Source: Microcaldota archaeon (GTDB taxonomy: Archaea > Micrarchaeota > Micrarchaeia > Micrarchaeales > CABMGC01). From it: DNA of 13,597 bases. Within the stretch, counting starts at the first letter, position 1. Each line of letters begins with the position of its first letter. The notes beneath the pieces are model-generated. The model worked only from the letters and a program-made list of their open reading frames with translations. It did no database searches and was not told the origin of the DNA. The translations under genes and the position numbers were made by a program. Below, in pieces: positions 6,980-13,170 of this stretch. The DNA lies in contig JAGWHA010000016.1 of the NCBI GenBank assembly GCA_028867095.1, forward strand, positions 1 to 13,597, given 5' to 3'.

Positions 6980-7168
6980 TCAGATCAGATGCTCCACGAT
7001 GAACGAGATTATGTATCCCAAGATCCCGACTATCAGCGTCCCGACCAGCACGATCTTCAGCGTCTTCGAGAAGTGCTGCATGTTCGGCTTGTAGCTGATG
7101 TTGACTACGTGCCTTGCGTTCGCATAGAAGCTCTTAAAGTCAGGCATAAAGTTTAACTTCATGATCAT
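6980..7168 (-). CDS. secE: Protein translocase subunit SecE (Sec61 gamma)
   Basis: A small tail-anchored subunit that clamps SecY in the Sec translocon. From ATG 7168 it has 62 residues: an amphipathic N-terminal helix with FKSFYANARHVVNISYKPNM, matching archaeal Sec61-gamma (F-x-x-AxRV-x-x-x-x-KP), then one membrane span, IVLVGTLIVGILGYIISFIV, near the end. The longest frame begins at ATG 7222, overlapping the previous stop as ATGA, and would add 18 residues. I prefer 7168 (or ATG 7162) because that extension contains a TATA-like TGTTAAAAG about 27 bp before it, and because ~60 residues is the family length. If 7222 is used, translational coupling to the 152-residue gene is implied. Placement after ftsZ fits the archaeal ftsZ-secE neighbourhood; spt5/nusG is absent here. 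Confidence 0.85.
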   Translation of the reverse strand: MIMKLNFMPDFKSFYANARHVVNISYKPNMQHFSKTLKIVLVGTLIVGILGYIISFIVEHLI

Positions 7169-7192
7169 CACTACAGTATTGGTAAGAAAGGC

Positions 7193-7200
7193 TTTTAACA
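7193..7200 (-). promoter_or_regulatory. TATA-like element upstream of secE
   Basis: The minus strand reads TGTTAAAAGCC. It is centred ~27 bp before ATG 7168. It may be an internal promoter inside the ftsZ cluster, giving secE its own leaderless transcript. It supports the shorter secE start but is only a sequence match. Confidence 0.35.
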
Positions 7201-7218
7201 CATGCTCTGGCTGCAGAT

Positions 7219-7677
7219 TCATCTGCGCTCCTGGGGCACCATTATCCCCTTGAGCACCAGGAATTCGTCCATCATGCGCATCCCGAGCTCCGTGGCGACT
7301 ATGTGGTAAATCTTCTCGTATCCCTTTCCGCTTAGCTCCCCAGTTCCCGCCTTTGCGAGCAGTTCCTCGAATCCGACCTTCTGGATCCCGTATGTGTCGT
7401 ACTTGTCCATTTTCTCCCTGCCGTCAAAGAGCTTGTGGCCGATGAGCCCCAGGACCTCAAGAGGCACCTTCCCCTCGTAGTTTAGGAACTCCTCTGTCTG
7501 CCCCTGCGAATTCTTGAGGTCGTAGCACTTGACGACTTGCACGTTCGCATGCGGCGCGTTCTTCTCGAGCATGGTCAGCAGCGACCGCATCAGGGGAATC
7601 GACATGCTCCCAGCTTCCATGGCGAGACTTACCGCCTTCGCCAGCTCCGTGTCTTTGTGCAGGTTTCTAAACGGCAT
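7219..7677 (-). CDS. Unrecognised 152-residue protein between ftsZ and secE
   Basis: I do not recognise a family. The 152-residue protein is soluble, with no signal peptide or membrane span. It has an N-terminal helical part (ELAKAVSLAMEAGS at 11-24, SLLTMLEKNAPH at 32-43) and a short strand, NVQVVKCYDL, at 45-54. The C-terminal half has alternating helices (VPLEVLGLIGHKLFD at 71-85; GFEELLAKA at 102-110; GKGYEKIYHIVATELGMRMMDEF at 117-139), which could be a winged-helix-like or dimerisation module; that is a guess. Codon use matches its neighbours. An AGAGG site five bases before ATG 7677 supports the start. It lies 34 bp after ftsZ with no TATA box between, so it is probably co-transcribed with ftsZ. 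A role in division or secretion is possible by position only. Confidence 0.75.
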   Translation of the reverse strand: MPFRNLHKDTELAKAVSLAMEAGSMSIPLMRSLLTMLEKNAPHANVQVVKCYDLKNSQGQTEEFLNYEGKVPLEVLGLIGHKLFDGREKMDKYDTYGIQKVGFEELLAKAGTGELSGKGYEKIYHIVATELGMRMMDEFLVLKGIMVPQERR

Positions 7678-7711
7678 TTCATCCTCTAAAGCTTGTAAAA
7701 AGCATCACTGG

Positions 7712-8806
7712 CTATTTCTTTTCCTTGCTCTCGACCTCGAAGATCTCGTCAAGGTCTATGTCCTGGTTCTCCTGTATTCCCCTCTTGAGCCCGGTCTCGG
7801 TGTACTCTGCGAACTCCACTCCCCCCATCACCACCATGACGCGCACGGCGCTCTTTTGCATGGTCGGGTCGATCCTTGCGCCCCACTTGAGCAGTCCCTC
7901 ATCGCTTATGCGGCTTGCTACTTCCTGGAAGATTGACTCTGCCTCCCTGAGCGTCAGGTCCTCGCCTCCGATGATGTTGACCAGCGCCTTCTTCGCGGTG
8001 CTAAGGTCAACGTCTAGCAGCGGGCTCTTTAGCGTGTTCTCGATTGCTATCTGCGCGCGGTTTGTGGACTGCGTCGAGTTTGCCTCGCCGATTCCCACAA
8101 GCGCATAGCCCGAGTCCTTGAGCACGCTTCTTAGGTCTGCAAAGTCGAGGTTCACCATTCCCGGCTTTGTGACCATCTCGAGTATCCCCTTTGTCGCATT
8201 GGACAAGACCTCGTCGCTCACCCTAAATGCCATGTTGAGCGGCAGGTCGGGGGCAACGGCAAGAAGCTTGTCGTTTGGAATTATGATCGTCGTGTCTGTG
8301 ACCCTCTTTAGCTTGTTGAGCCCCTCAAGCGCGTTTCTCATCCTCACGCGCCCCTCGCTTGAGAATGGAAGAGTGACTATCGCAACCGTTAGCGCTCCCA
8401 TCTCCTTTGCCTCATGGGCGATCACAGGGGCGGATCCGGTTCCGGTCCCCCCTCCAAGTCCGCACGTTATGAATACAAGCTGCGCGTCTCCAAGGATGTG
8501 CCTTATGTTCTCCTTGTCCTCAAGTGCCGCCTCCTCCCCTACTTTCGGCTCGCTCCCTGCACCAAGTCCGCGCGTGGACTTCTTTCCAATGAGTATCTTT
8601 CTTGTCGACTTTGTCTTTGCAAGATGGGAAGCGTCGGTGTTCATGGCGACAAGTGTTGCGCCCTCAATGCTAAGCTCCGCCATCCTTGAAATCGTGTTTG
8701 ACCCGCTTCCTCCCGCTCCGACAATGTATATCTTCGGCTTTGCATTCTCAATAAAGCGCAACAACTCTTCGTCGTCCTGAGAGATGTGCACGGTTCCTTC
8801 TGCCAT
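7712..8806 (-). CDS. ftsZ: Cell division GTPase FtsZ (archaeal FtsZ1-like)
   Basis: A tubulin-like GTPase that polymerises at the division site. The 364 residues show GAGGSGSNT (30-38), GLGAGSEP (80-87), the tubulin signature GGGTGTGSAP (118-127), the NTD motif at 56-58 and the T7-loop catalytic segment NLDFADL (219-225). GTP binding and hydrolysis should therefore be intact. The C-terminal tail is short and acidic (DIDLDEIFEVES, 349-360), as in archaeal FtsZ1, and is a likely anchor-binding peptide. ATG 8806 follows CAGGT about ten bases upstream. Two TATA boxes on this strand, 8840-8847 and 8854-8861, would give leaders of about 10 and 24 bases. The gene heads a cluster with the 152-residue protein, secE and the NFACT-R protein, and is divergent from deoxyhypusine synthase. 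Confidence 0.97.
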   Translation of the reverse strand: MAEGTVHISQDDEELLRFIENAKPKIYIVGAGGSGSNTISRMAELSIEGATLVAMNTDASHLAKTKSTRKILIGKKSTRGLGAGSEPKVGEEAALEDKENIRHILGDAQLVFITCGLGGGTGTGSAPVIAHEAKEMGALTVAIVTLPFSSEGRVRMRNALEGLNKLKRVTDTTIIIPNDKLLAVAPDLPLNMAFRVSDEVLSNATKGILEMVTKPGMVNLDFADLRSVLKDSGYALVGIGEANSTQSTNRAQIAIENTLKSPLLDVDLSTAKKALVNIIGGEDLTLREAESIFQEVASRISDEGLLKWGARIDPTMQKSAVRVMVVMGGVEFAEYTETGLKRGIQENQDIDLDEIFEVESKEKK

Positions 8807-8839
8807 CGAATTACCTGGTTAAACTTTCGCCAATATATC

Positions 8840-8861
8840 TATAAAAACAAAAGCATATAAA
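8840..8861 (-). promoter_or_regulatory. Tandem TATA boxes of the ftsZ cluster
   Basis: On the minus strand there is CTTTATATG (8853-8861 region) followed by TTTTTATA (8840-8847), two archaeal TATA boxes ~14 bp apart. Predicted starts lie near 8830 and 8816. Dual promoters would fit a gene expressed under more than one condition. Which of the two is used is not known. Confidence 0.5.
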
Positions 8862-8918
8862 GTTACTGGGGATTTTCGAGGGATTTTGTGTCCGTTTTTC
8901 TCTGCAAGTTCAGTATGA

Positions 8919-8925
8919 TTAATAA
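8919..8925 (+). promoter_or_regulatory. Probable TATA box of deoxyhypusine synthase gene
   Basis: TTAATAA within GATTAATAAC predicts transcription from about 8948 and a 13-base leader. The leader contains AGGGTG (8951-8956), a weak ribosome site six bases before the TTG start at 8962. The match to the TATA consensus is only moderate. Confidence 0.35.
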
Positions 8926-8961
8926 CTTTCCCATCCAATTAATTCCGTAAAGGGTGTCGGC

Positions 8962-9909
8962 TTGTACAACAAGAAGGATTTGCTAAAAATAAAAGTGAAG
9001 GATCTAAAGATCAGCAAGGGCATGAAGGTGAAGGAGCTGATTGAGGGCATGAGGCAGATAGGGGGATTCTCCGGCCAGAACCTCGTGCACGGAATAGACA
9101 TAATCGAGAGGATGATAAAGGACAAGGGATCCTACAACTTCCTCTCCTTCCCTGCAGACATAATCTCGACGGGCCTGAGGGGGGCGATTGCAAACTCTGT
9201 AAAGTACTTTGACGCGATCATGACCACCTGCGGAACGCTCGACCACGACATCGCAAAGGCGTACGGAGGGGTCTACCATCTGGGGAGCTTCGAGGCGGAC
9301 GACAAGGAGCTGCTCAAGATTGACATCTACCGCCTCGGCAACATCTTCATCCACAAGGACGACTACGGGCTTGCGCTGGAGAAGTACTTCACGGAGATAA
9401 TGAATGACCTCTACAAGTCAGAGGACTACAAGAAGGAGTACAGCCCAAGCGAGCTGCTCTACGAGTTCGGGAAGAGGATGAAGGACGGCAACTCGATAGT
9501 GAGGCAGGCGTACCTAAACAACGTGAAGATCTTCTGCCCTGGCATAGTTGACGGGGCGTTCGGCACGCAGCTCATGCTCTTCTCACAGGACCACGACTTC
9601 AGGCTAAACATCCTAAAGGACGAGGTCGAGCTAAGCAACATCTCATTCGACCACAAGACCACCGGAGCGCTCATGCTTGGCGGAGGGATCAGTAAGCACC
9701 ACGTCATCTGGTGGAACCAGTTCAAGGGAGGCCTGGACTACGCGGTCTATGTGACCACCGCAAGCCAGTACGACGGTTCCCTCTCGGGAGCGAGGCTCAC
9801 CGAGGCCGTATCCTGGGGGAAGGTCAAGCCAAAGGCAAGATACGCGACGGTGGACGGGGACATAACGATAATCCTGCCGATAATGCTCGCAGCGCTTGAC
9901 CTCTGCTGA
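8962..9909 (+). CDS. dys: Deoxyhypusine synthase (TTG start)
   Basis: Transfers the aminobutyl group of spermidine, NAD-dependently, to a lysine of archaeal eIF5A, the first step of hypusine formation. The 315 residues are the archaeal length. Motifs seen are GMKVKELIEGM and GGFSGQNL near the N-terminus, FLSFPADIISTGLRG (60-73), TTCGTLDHD (88-96), FCPGIVDGAFGTQL (191-204), GGGISKHH (240-247), DGSLSGAR (271-278) and WGKVKP (285-290). K287 is the predicted catalytic lysine that forms the enzyme-substrate imine. TTG 8962 is the only common start codon before the conserved N-terminal KDLKISKGM block, with an in-frame stop at 8923-8925. The gene is divergent from ftsZ and convergent with the VKOR gene after a 9-bp gap. 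Its presence implies an eIF5A and polyamine supply elsewhere in the genome. Confidence 0.96.
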   Translation: MYNKKDLLKIKVKDLKISKGMKVKELIEGMRQIGGFSGQNLVHGIDIIERMIKDKGSYNFLSFPADIISTGLRGAIANSVKYFDAIMTTCGTLDHDIAKAYGGVYHLGSFEADDKELLKIDIYRLGNIFIHKDDYGLALEKYFTEIMNDLYKSEDYKKEYSPSELLYEFGKRMKDGNSIVRQAYLNNVKIFCPGIVDGAFGTQLMLFSQDHDFRLNILKDEVELSNISFDHKTTGALMLGGGISKHHVIWWNQFKGGLDYAVYVTTASQYDGSLSGARLTEAVSWGKVKPKARYATVDGDITIILPIMLAALDLC

Positions 9910-9918
9910 TTAGCGGCA

Positions 9919-10314
9919 CTACTTTTTGTGCTCCCCTAGGAGCATGCTTGCAAGCAGCACTATCACGATTATGTGCAGCGCGGTGCAGTAGAGGCAGATC
10001 TTTCCAAGTGTGTACTCCGCGTACCAGAAGTAGAAGAGCATCACGAACCCTATAGTGCTCCAGTAGAGCGCAAGCTCGTGCTTTTTGTAGAGCAATAGGG
10101 CCATGAAGACCACGAAGAAGGCTATCCCCAGCGAAGAGCTGGGTATCCCGAAGATGACCGAGTAGCTGCTGCTAAGGACGGTCCCGCAGTCGATCACCCC
10201 TACCGTTGGGCAGACCACAGGCAGCGCCGCTATGTAGTGCGCGACAGTCAGGTAAATCGAGATGAGTATCCCCAGAACAGAGAGCCCTATCTGCGCTTTC
10301 TCCTTTGTGTCCAT
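9919..10314 (-). CDS. VKOR-family membrane thiol oxidoreductase
   Basis: A membrane quinone-coupled enzyme that reoxidises a DsbA-like partner, as VKOR homologues do in bacteria and archaea. From ATG 10314 it has 131 residues with about four membrane spans (~8-30, 62-77, 81-101, 110-127). The four hallmark cysteines are C35 and C43 in the loop VVCPTVGVIDCGTVLSSSYS, and C107-LY-C110 in the fourth span; the 8- and 3-residue spacings equal those of human VKOR (43/51 and 132/135). The longest frame starts at 10365, but its extra 17 residues overlap the upstream CDS and look non-conserved. ATG 10314 lies 8 bp after that CDS. Its neighbour is a CPYC thioredoxin-fold DUF929 protein, the likely redox partner. 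Confidence 0.9.
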   Translation of the reverse strand: MDTKEKAQIGLSVLGILISIYLTVAHYIAALPVVCPTVGVIDCGTVLSSSYSVIFGIPSSSLGIAFFVVFMALLLYKKHELALYWSTIGFVMLFYFWYAEYTLGKICLYCTALHIIVIVLLASMLLGEHKK

Positions 10315-10322
10315 CAAAAACC

Positions 10323-11108
10323 CTACGCGAATGCCTCGATCTTCTGTATGTAGCTCTGCATGCACACGTCTGCAGGCGTGTTGTTTGTCGCCCTGCAGAT
10401 CTGAGCGGTAAGCAGGTTCGCCGAGCCCAGTATTGACTGGGACAAGGTCGAATTTGTGACATATATCTGCGCCATTATCTGGCTCCAGTTCATATTCTGT
10501 AGTATCAGTGGGGAGTATGTCGCCCCACTCAGAACGCTCCGGTTGGCGAAGTTTATGAACGGTATCCCGCCGCCTTGGTCAAGGGTTGCAATCATGTTGC
10601 TCTCGGTCGCGTTCAGGGTCTGCAGCGTAGGGTATGTGCCGTTGACCATCATGTTGGTCTGCATCTCCCTTGCTACGAAGGTGATGTAGCTGCTCTGGTA
10701 TGTGGAGTTGTAGAACGTGAATGTCGGGGTGCTTGGGGCAACGTCGGTCGGGCTAGATGTCATGTAGCGCAGGTTGCCAAAGGTGCCGAACCTTGAGAGC
10801 GCGATTATCATCGGCCATCTCTCTGCCGCGCAGTACGGGCAGTACTCGGAGCCTATGTATATTATGGCGGGTTTTCCGTTTAGCGTGAGCGGCGTCTTGG
10901 TGAGCTTGCTCGGGAAGTTTCCTGATGCGCCTATCCCCACCTGCGCAAGCACTGCGTCAGGCACGCTTAGCCGGCTTGCAAAGCTTTGGCCCACAAGCAC
11001 GCTGTCGTACTTTGTGAGCGCGCTGTTTCCGCCTGCTGTGCCCCATATCAGGGCGGCCACAGCAATTAGCGCAACCACAACTATTATCGCAAGGTTCCTT
11101 CTGTTCAT
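10323..11108 (-). CDS. DUF929-family exported thioredoxin-fold protein with CPYC motif
   Basis: 261 residues. An N-terminal hydrophobic span (6-22, after MNRRN) should act as signal anchor, leaving the rest outside the membrane. The core [19 protein letters not shown] (82-100) is a thioredoxin-like strand followed by a CxxC active site (C90, C93). A second cysteine pair, C238 and C249, near the C-terminus could form a structural or shuttle disulfide. This matches DUF929 as I know it from Sulfolobales and ARMAN-type archaea. Seven N-glycosylation sequons (N134, N156, N166, N189, N207, N219, N242) agree with an exported protein. With the VKOR gene 8 bp downstream it probably forms a DsbA/VKOR-like pair for disulfide formation. 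The family name is from memory; the fold and redox motif are seen. Confidence 0.85.
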   Translation of the reverse strand: MNRRNLAIIVVVALIAVAALIWGTAGGNSALTKYDSVLVGQSFASRLSVPDAVLAQVGIGASGNFPSKLTKTPLTLNGKPAIIYIGSEYCPYCAAERWPMIIALSRFGTFGNLRYMTSSPTDVAPSTPTFTFYNSTYQSSYITFVAREMQTNMMVNGTYPTLQTLNATESNMIATLDQGGGIPFINFANRSVLSGATYSPLILQNMNWSQIMAQIYVTNSTLSQSILGSANLLTAQICRATNNTPADVCMQSYIQKIEAFA

Positions 11109-11109
11109 T

Positions 11110-11124
11110 CAATCAGAATGATTG
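11110..11124. promoter_or_regulatory. Inverted repeat at the DUF929-VKOR transcription start (candidate operator)
   Basis: CAATCA, three bases (GAA), then TGATTG form a perfect 6-bp inverted repeat. It begins one base upstream of the DUF929 start codon and covers the start site predicted from the TATA box at 11137-11146. That is a suitable place for a repressor, though 6-bp arms can arise by chance. Confidence 0.25.
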
Positions 11125-11136
11125 CTCCGCTAACAA

Positions 11137-11146
11137 TTATATACTT
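11137..11146 (-). promoter_or_regulatory. TATA box of the DUF929-VKOR pair
   Basis: AGTATATAAT on the minus strand. The predicted start near 11113 gives a leader of about five bases before ATG 11108. This makes the pair a transcription unit separate from EF-1 alpha/S10 just upstream. Confidence 0.55.
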
Positions 11147-11165
11147 TTCAAAAAGGGAAAACGAA
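11147..11165 (-). terminator. Oligo-T terminator after S10
   Basis: On the minus strand, runs TTTT-CCC-TTTTT-G-AAAA follow the S10 stop codon within about five bases. Runs of T without a stem are the usual archaeal intrinsic termination signal. This would end the EF-1 alpha/S10 transcript before the DUF929 promoter. Confidence 0.4.
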
Positions 11166-11168
11166 GAA

Positions 11169-11474
11169 TTAGCTCAGGCTCATTTCGATCTGGACCGAGT
11201 CTGGGACAGGGATTCTCATCACCTGCCTTAGCGCCTGTTCGCTCCCGTCGATCTCGACCATCCACTTGTGTATCCTCATCTCCCAGTGGTCGAATGTGTG
11301 CGAGCCGTCCGCAGCAGGGGTCTTTCGGGTTGCGACCTTTAGCTTCCTTGTGGGGAGGGGAATCGGGCCCTTGAACTTCACGTTCACGCTCTTTGCAATC
11401 TCGACTATCTGCCTAGCGATCGCTCCGACGTCCCTTGAGCTCCTGCTGATTATCTTGATTCGGGCTACTGGCAA
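11169..11474 (-). CDS. rps10: 30S ribosomal protein S10 (TTG start)
   Basis: A small-subunit head protein (uS10), 101 residues, the normal archaeal length. Conserved blocks are ARIKIIS (4-10), the loop GPIPLPTRKLKV (36-47), DHWEMRIHKW (62-71) and a C-terminal MRIPVPDSVQIEM (86-98). The start codon is TTG at 11474: the codon just upstream in frame is a stop (TAG), and no ATG or GTG follows before the conserved core, so TTG is almost forced. GTGAG in the 10-bp gap could be a weak ribosome site. It follows EF-1 alpha directly, the conserved archaeal tuf-rps10 order, and is surely co-transcribed with it. Confidence 0.97.
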   Translation of the reverse strand: MPVARIKIISRSSRDVGAIARQIVEIAKSVNVKFKGPIPLPTRKLKVATRKTPAADGSHTFDHWEMRIHKWMVEIDGSEQALRQVMRIPVPDSVQIEMSLS

Positions 11475-11484
11475 CTACTCACAT

Positions 11485-12756
11485 CTACATCTGCTTCTTG
11501 ACAACGTCAAGAACTATTCCTGCTGCCACCGTCTGACCCATGTCCCTGATCGCGAACCTTCCGAGCTGCGGGAAGTCCGAGTACTTCTCGACGACTATCG
11601 CCTTTGAAGGCTTTATCTTCACGATCGCGACGTCTCCGTTCTTGATGAACTCTGGGTTCTTCTGCAGAACAAGTCCCGTCTTCGGGTCCTTCTTCTCGAG
11701 TATCTCAACGATTGTCGCTGCGAGCTGTGCGGTGTGTATGTGGAAGACCGGCGTGTACCCTGGGGCGATTGCCGTTGGGTGGTTGATCACCACGATCTGC
11801 GCAGTGAACTCCTCTGCGACCGTTGGCGGGTTGTTTGAGGGCCCTACCACGTCTCCTCTCTTGATGAGTCCCTTGTCGACTCCCTTGATGTTGAAACCTA
11901 TGTTGTCTCCAGGTCCTGCCTGAGGCATCTGCGTGTGGTGCATCTCGATGCTCTTCACGTCCGTCTTTACGTTGCCCGGCATGATGACTATCGCGTCCCC
12001 TGGCTTCATGATTCCCGTTTCCACCCTTCCGACCGGGACCGTCCCGAATCCTGAGATGCTGTAGACGTCCTGAAGCGGCATCCTAAGCGGCTTGTCCGTT
12101 GGCTTTGGAGGAAGCGTGAGTCCGTCAAGCGCTGCGAGCAGCGTTGGCCCTGAGTACCACTCCATCTTTGGAGACTTGACAATCACGTTGTCCCCTGCAA
12201 GCGCAGAGTAAGGGATGAATATTACCTTTGTTATGTCCCATCCGCTGGTCTTTAGCAGCGTGCTGATCTGGGCCTTCATGTCCTCGTACTTGACCCTGTC
12301 GAAGTCGATTGCGTCCATCTTGTTGATTCCGACGATTAGCTGGCTGATTCCAAGCACCTTTGCGAGGAACGCGTGCTCTCTTGTCTGAGCCTGGATTCCG
12401 TCCTTTGCTGAGAGCACAAGGACTGCTGCGTCAGCCTGGGAGGCTCCCGTAATCATGTTCTTCACGAAGTCCTTGTGGCCAGGCGCGTCGATGATTGTAA
12501 AGTAGAAGTTGTTTCCCTTGAACTCCTTGTGGGAGACGTCGATCGTGATTCCCCTCTCTCTTTCCTCCTTGAGGGAGTCCATGACGAAGGCGAACTCGAA
12601 GGTTGGCTTGTTGTACTTTGCGGCCTCCTCCTTGAGCTTCTTGAGGTCCTGCTCGCTGACCGACTTCGTCTCGTAGAGAAGCCTTCCTACTGTCGTTGAC
12701 TTTCCGTGGTCAACGTGTCCTATGAAAACAATATTCATGTGCGGTTTTTCTGCCAT
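11485..12756 (-). CDS. tuf: Translation elongation factor EF-1 alpha (aEF1A)
   Basis: A GTPase that delivers aminoacyl-tRNA to the ribosome. From ATG 12756 it is 423 residues. The GTPase motifs are GHVDHGKST (13-21), RERGITID (66-73), DAPGH (90-94), NKMD (145-148) and SAL (184-186). Domain 2 has GFGTVPVGRVETG and domain 3 has MGQTVAAGIV near the end. The 11-12 residue switch I insertion and the overall size are archaeal/eukaryal type, not bacterial EF-Tu. No intein interrupts it. The longest frame begins with GTG 12765, but ATG 12756 gives the conserved MAEKPHMNIVFIGHVDHGK start. It is followed by rps10 after 10 bp. The upstream region has a TATA-like TTTAAATA and a long inverted repeat that could form a hairpin in the leader. 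Confidence 0.98.
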   Translation of the reverse strand: MAEKPHMNIVFIGHVDHGKSTTVGRLLYETKSVSEQDLKKLKEEAAKYNKPTFEFAFVMDSLKEERERGITIDVSHKEFKGNNFYFTIIDAPGHKDFVKNMITGASQADAAVLVLSAKDGIQAQTREHAFLAKVLGISQLIVGINKMDAIDFDRVKYEDMKAQISTLLKTSGWDITKVIFIPYSALAGDNVIVKSPKMEWYSGPTLLAALDGLTLPPKPTDKPLRMPLQDVYSISGFGTVPVGRVETGIMKPGDAIVIMPGNVKTDVKSIEMHHTQMPQAGPGDNIGFNIKGVDKGLIKRGDVVGPSNNPPTVAEEFTAQIVVINHPTAIAPGYTPVFHIHTAQLAATIVEILEKKDPKTGLVLQKNPEFIKNGDVAIVKIKPSKAIVVEKYSDFPQLGRFAIRDMGQTVAAGIVLDVVKKQM

Positions 12757-12783
12757 ATAATTCACTATTTTTTTAACGTAAAC

Positions 12784-12835
12784 TTAAGCTAACCTCGAGA
12801 GAAAACTAAGCATCTGCCCCCAGAAATTAGCTTAA
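12784..12835 (-). repeat. Long inverted repeat in the EF-1 alpha leader region
   Basis: TTAAGCTAA at 12784-12792 and TTAGCTTAA at 12827-12835 are exact reverse complements, 34 bp apart. Between them CTGGGGGCAG on the minus strand (12815-12824) makes a short inner stem. If the TATA-like element centred at 12860 drives EF-1 alpha, the transcript would begin at the outer arm, so the mRNA would carry a 5'-terminal hairpin. An alternative CTTAAGTTTA at 12779-12788 could act as the TATA box of a leaderless mRNA instead. Confidence 0.4.
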
Positions 12836-12856
12836 TATCATTTGATTGTAATAATA

Positions 12857-12864
12857 TTTAAATC
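12857..12864. promoter_or_regulatory. Symmetric TATA-like element, candidate EF-1 alpha promoter
   Basis: ATTTAAAT is palindromic and lies in a very AT-rich stretch (12833-12867). Read on the minus strand it predicts transcription from about 12833 and a leader of ~78 bases for EF-1 alpha. Read on the plus strand it predicts a start near 12886 toward a stretch of nested inverted repeats. Confidence 0.35.
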
Positions 12865-12875
12865 TATTGGCAAGT

Positions 12876-12943
12876 CCCCTCGATACTGGCTTATTCGCCC
12901 CCTCAATCCCTCTTAATCGAGAGCTTACCAGATCCCTTAGGGG
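12876..12943. other. Nested inverted repeats, possible structured RNA
   Basis: CCCCT (12876-12880) pairs with AGGGG (12939-12943). Inside it CTGG (12886-12889) pairs with CCAG (12928-12931), and CTCT (12910-12913) pairs with AGAG (12920-12923). A competing pair, CTCGAT (12879-12884) with ATCGAG (12916-12921), also exists. The stretch has no convincing ORF and is not a tRNA. It could be a small RNA, a 3' UTR structure of the micro-ORFs, or chance. Confidence 0.2.
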
Positions 12944-13048
12944 TCATATCTTGATTGTGTTCTTCTCGATCTTCACAGGCTTGCCGTCCACAAGCACTGT
13001 GCACTCATTTTTGTCCCTCTTTAATTCCTTTATCTCGTTTTTTGCCAT
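12944..13048 (-). CDS. Possible 34-residue microprotein
   Basis: A short frame from ATG 13048 to TGA 12944-12946. The peptide begins MAKNEIKELKRDKNE and ends CTVLVDGKPVKIEKNTIKI. It is a charged N-terminal helix followed by what could be a small beta hairpin, with no membrane span. Codons such as GTG GAC GGC AAG and ATC GAG AAG AAC match the neighbouring genes, which speaks for real coding. TAAGGA 9 bases before the ATG may serve as ribosome site. It follows the 36-residue frame by 11 bp. No family is recognised. The much longer plus-strand frame over it is rich in Ser/Phe/Leu and is its shadow. Confidence 0.45.
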   Translation of the reverse strand: MAKNEIKELKRDKNECTVLVDGKPVKIEKNTIKI

Positions 13049-13059
13049 CAAACCAATCC

Positions 13060-13170
13060 TTAGTAGCTAAGCGGGTCAATCGGAGCCGTTTCGCGTATCA
13101 ACTCCATCATAATCTTCTTCATTTCCGCAGAAGCAGCAATTTCAGATCTCTTGAGAACGCCATTCTTCAT
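13060..13170 (-). CDS. Possible 36-residue microprotein
   Basis: A short frame from ATG 13170 to TAA 13060-13062. The peptide begins MKNGVLKRSEIAASAEMKK and ends ETAPIDPLSY; it is a probable amphipathic helix with a Pro-containing tail. Unlike its neighbours it uses T-ending codons (ATT GCT GCT TCT), so it may be foreign or non-coding. An AT-rich TATATAAA lies at 13201-13208 and would start transcription near 13179. The same frame stays open upstream to about 13237 without an ATG, giving a coding-like reading (AGIKIYKWQYHVKIGFG). That could mean a remnant of a longer gene. No family is recognised. Confidence 0.3.
   Translation of the reverse strand: MKNGVLKRSEIAASAEMKKIMMELIRETAPIDPLSY

Noticed and set aside
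8118..8780. Plus-strand 220-residue open frame antisense to ftsZ
   Set aside because: It is Ser/Pro-rich with no recognisable motif, while the minus strand encodes all FtsZ signatures.
11485..12756. Intein or frameshift in EF-1 alpha
   Set aside because: Length and all motifs are continuous and normal for archaeal EF-1 alpha.
12867..13070. Plus-strand 67-residue frame
   Set aside because: The Ser/Phe/Leu composition is that of an antisense shadow, and the minus-strand 34-residue frame over the same DNA has host-like codons.
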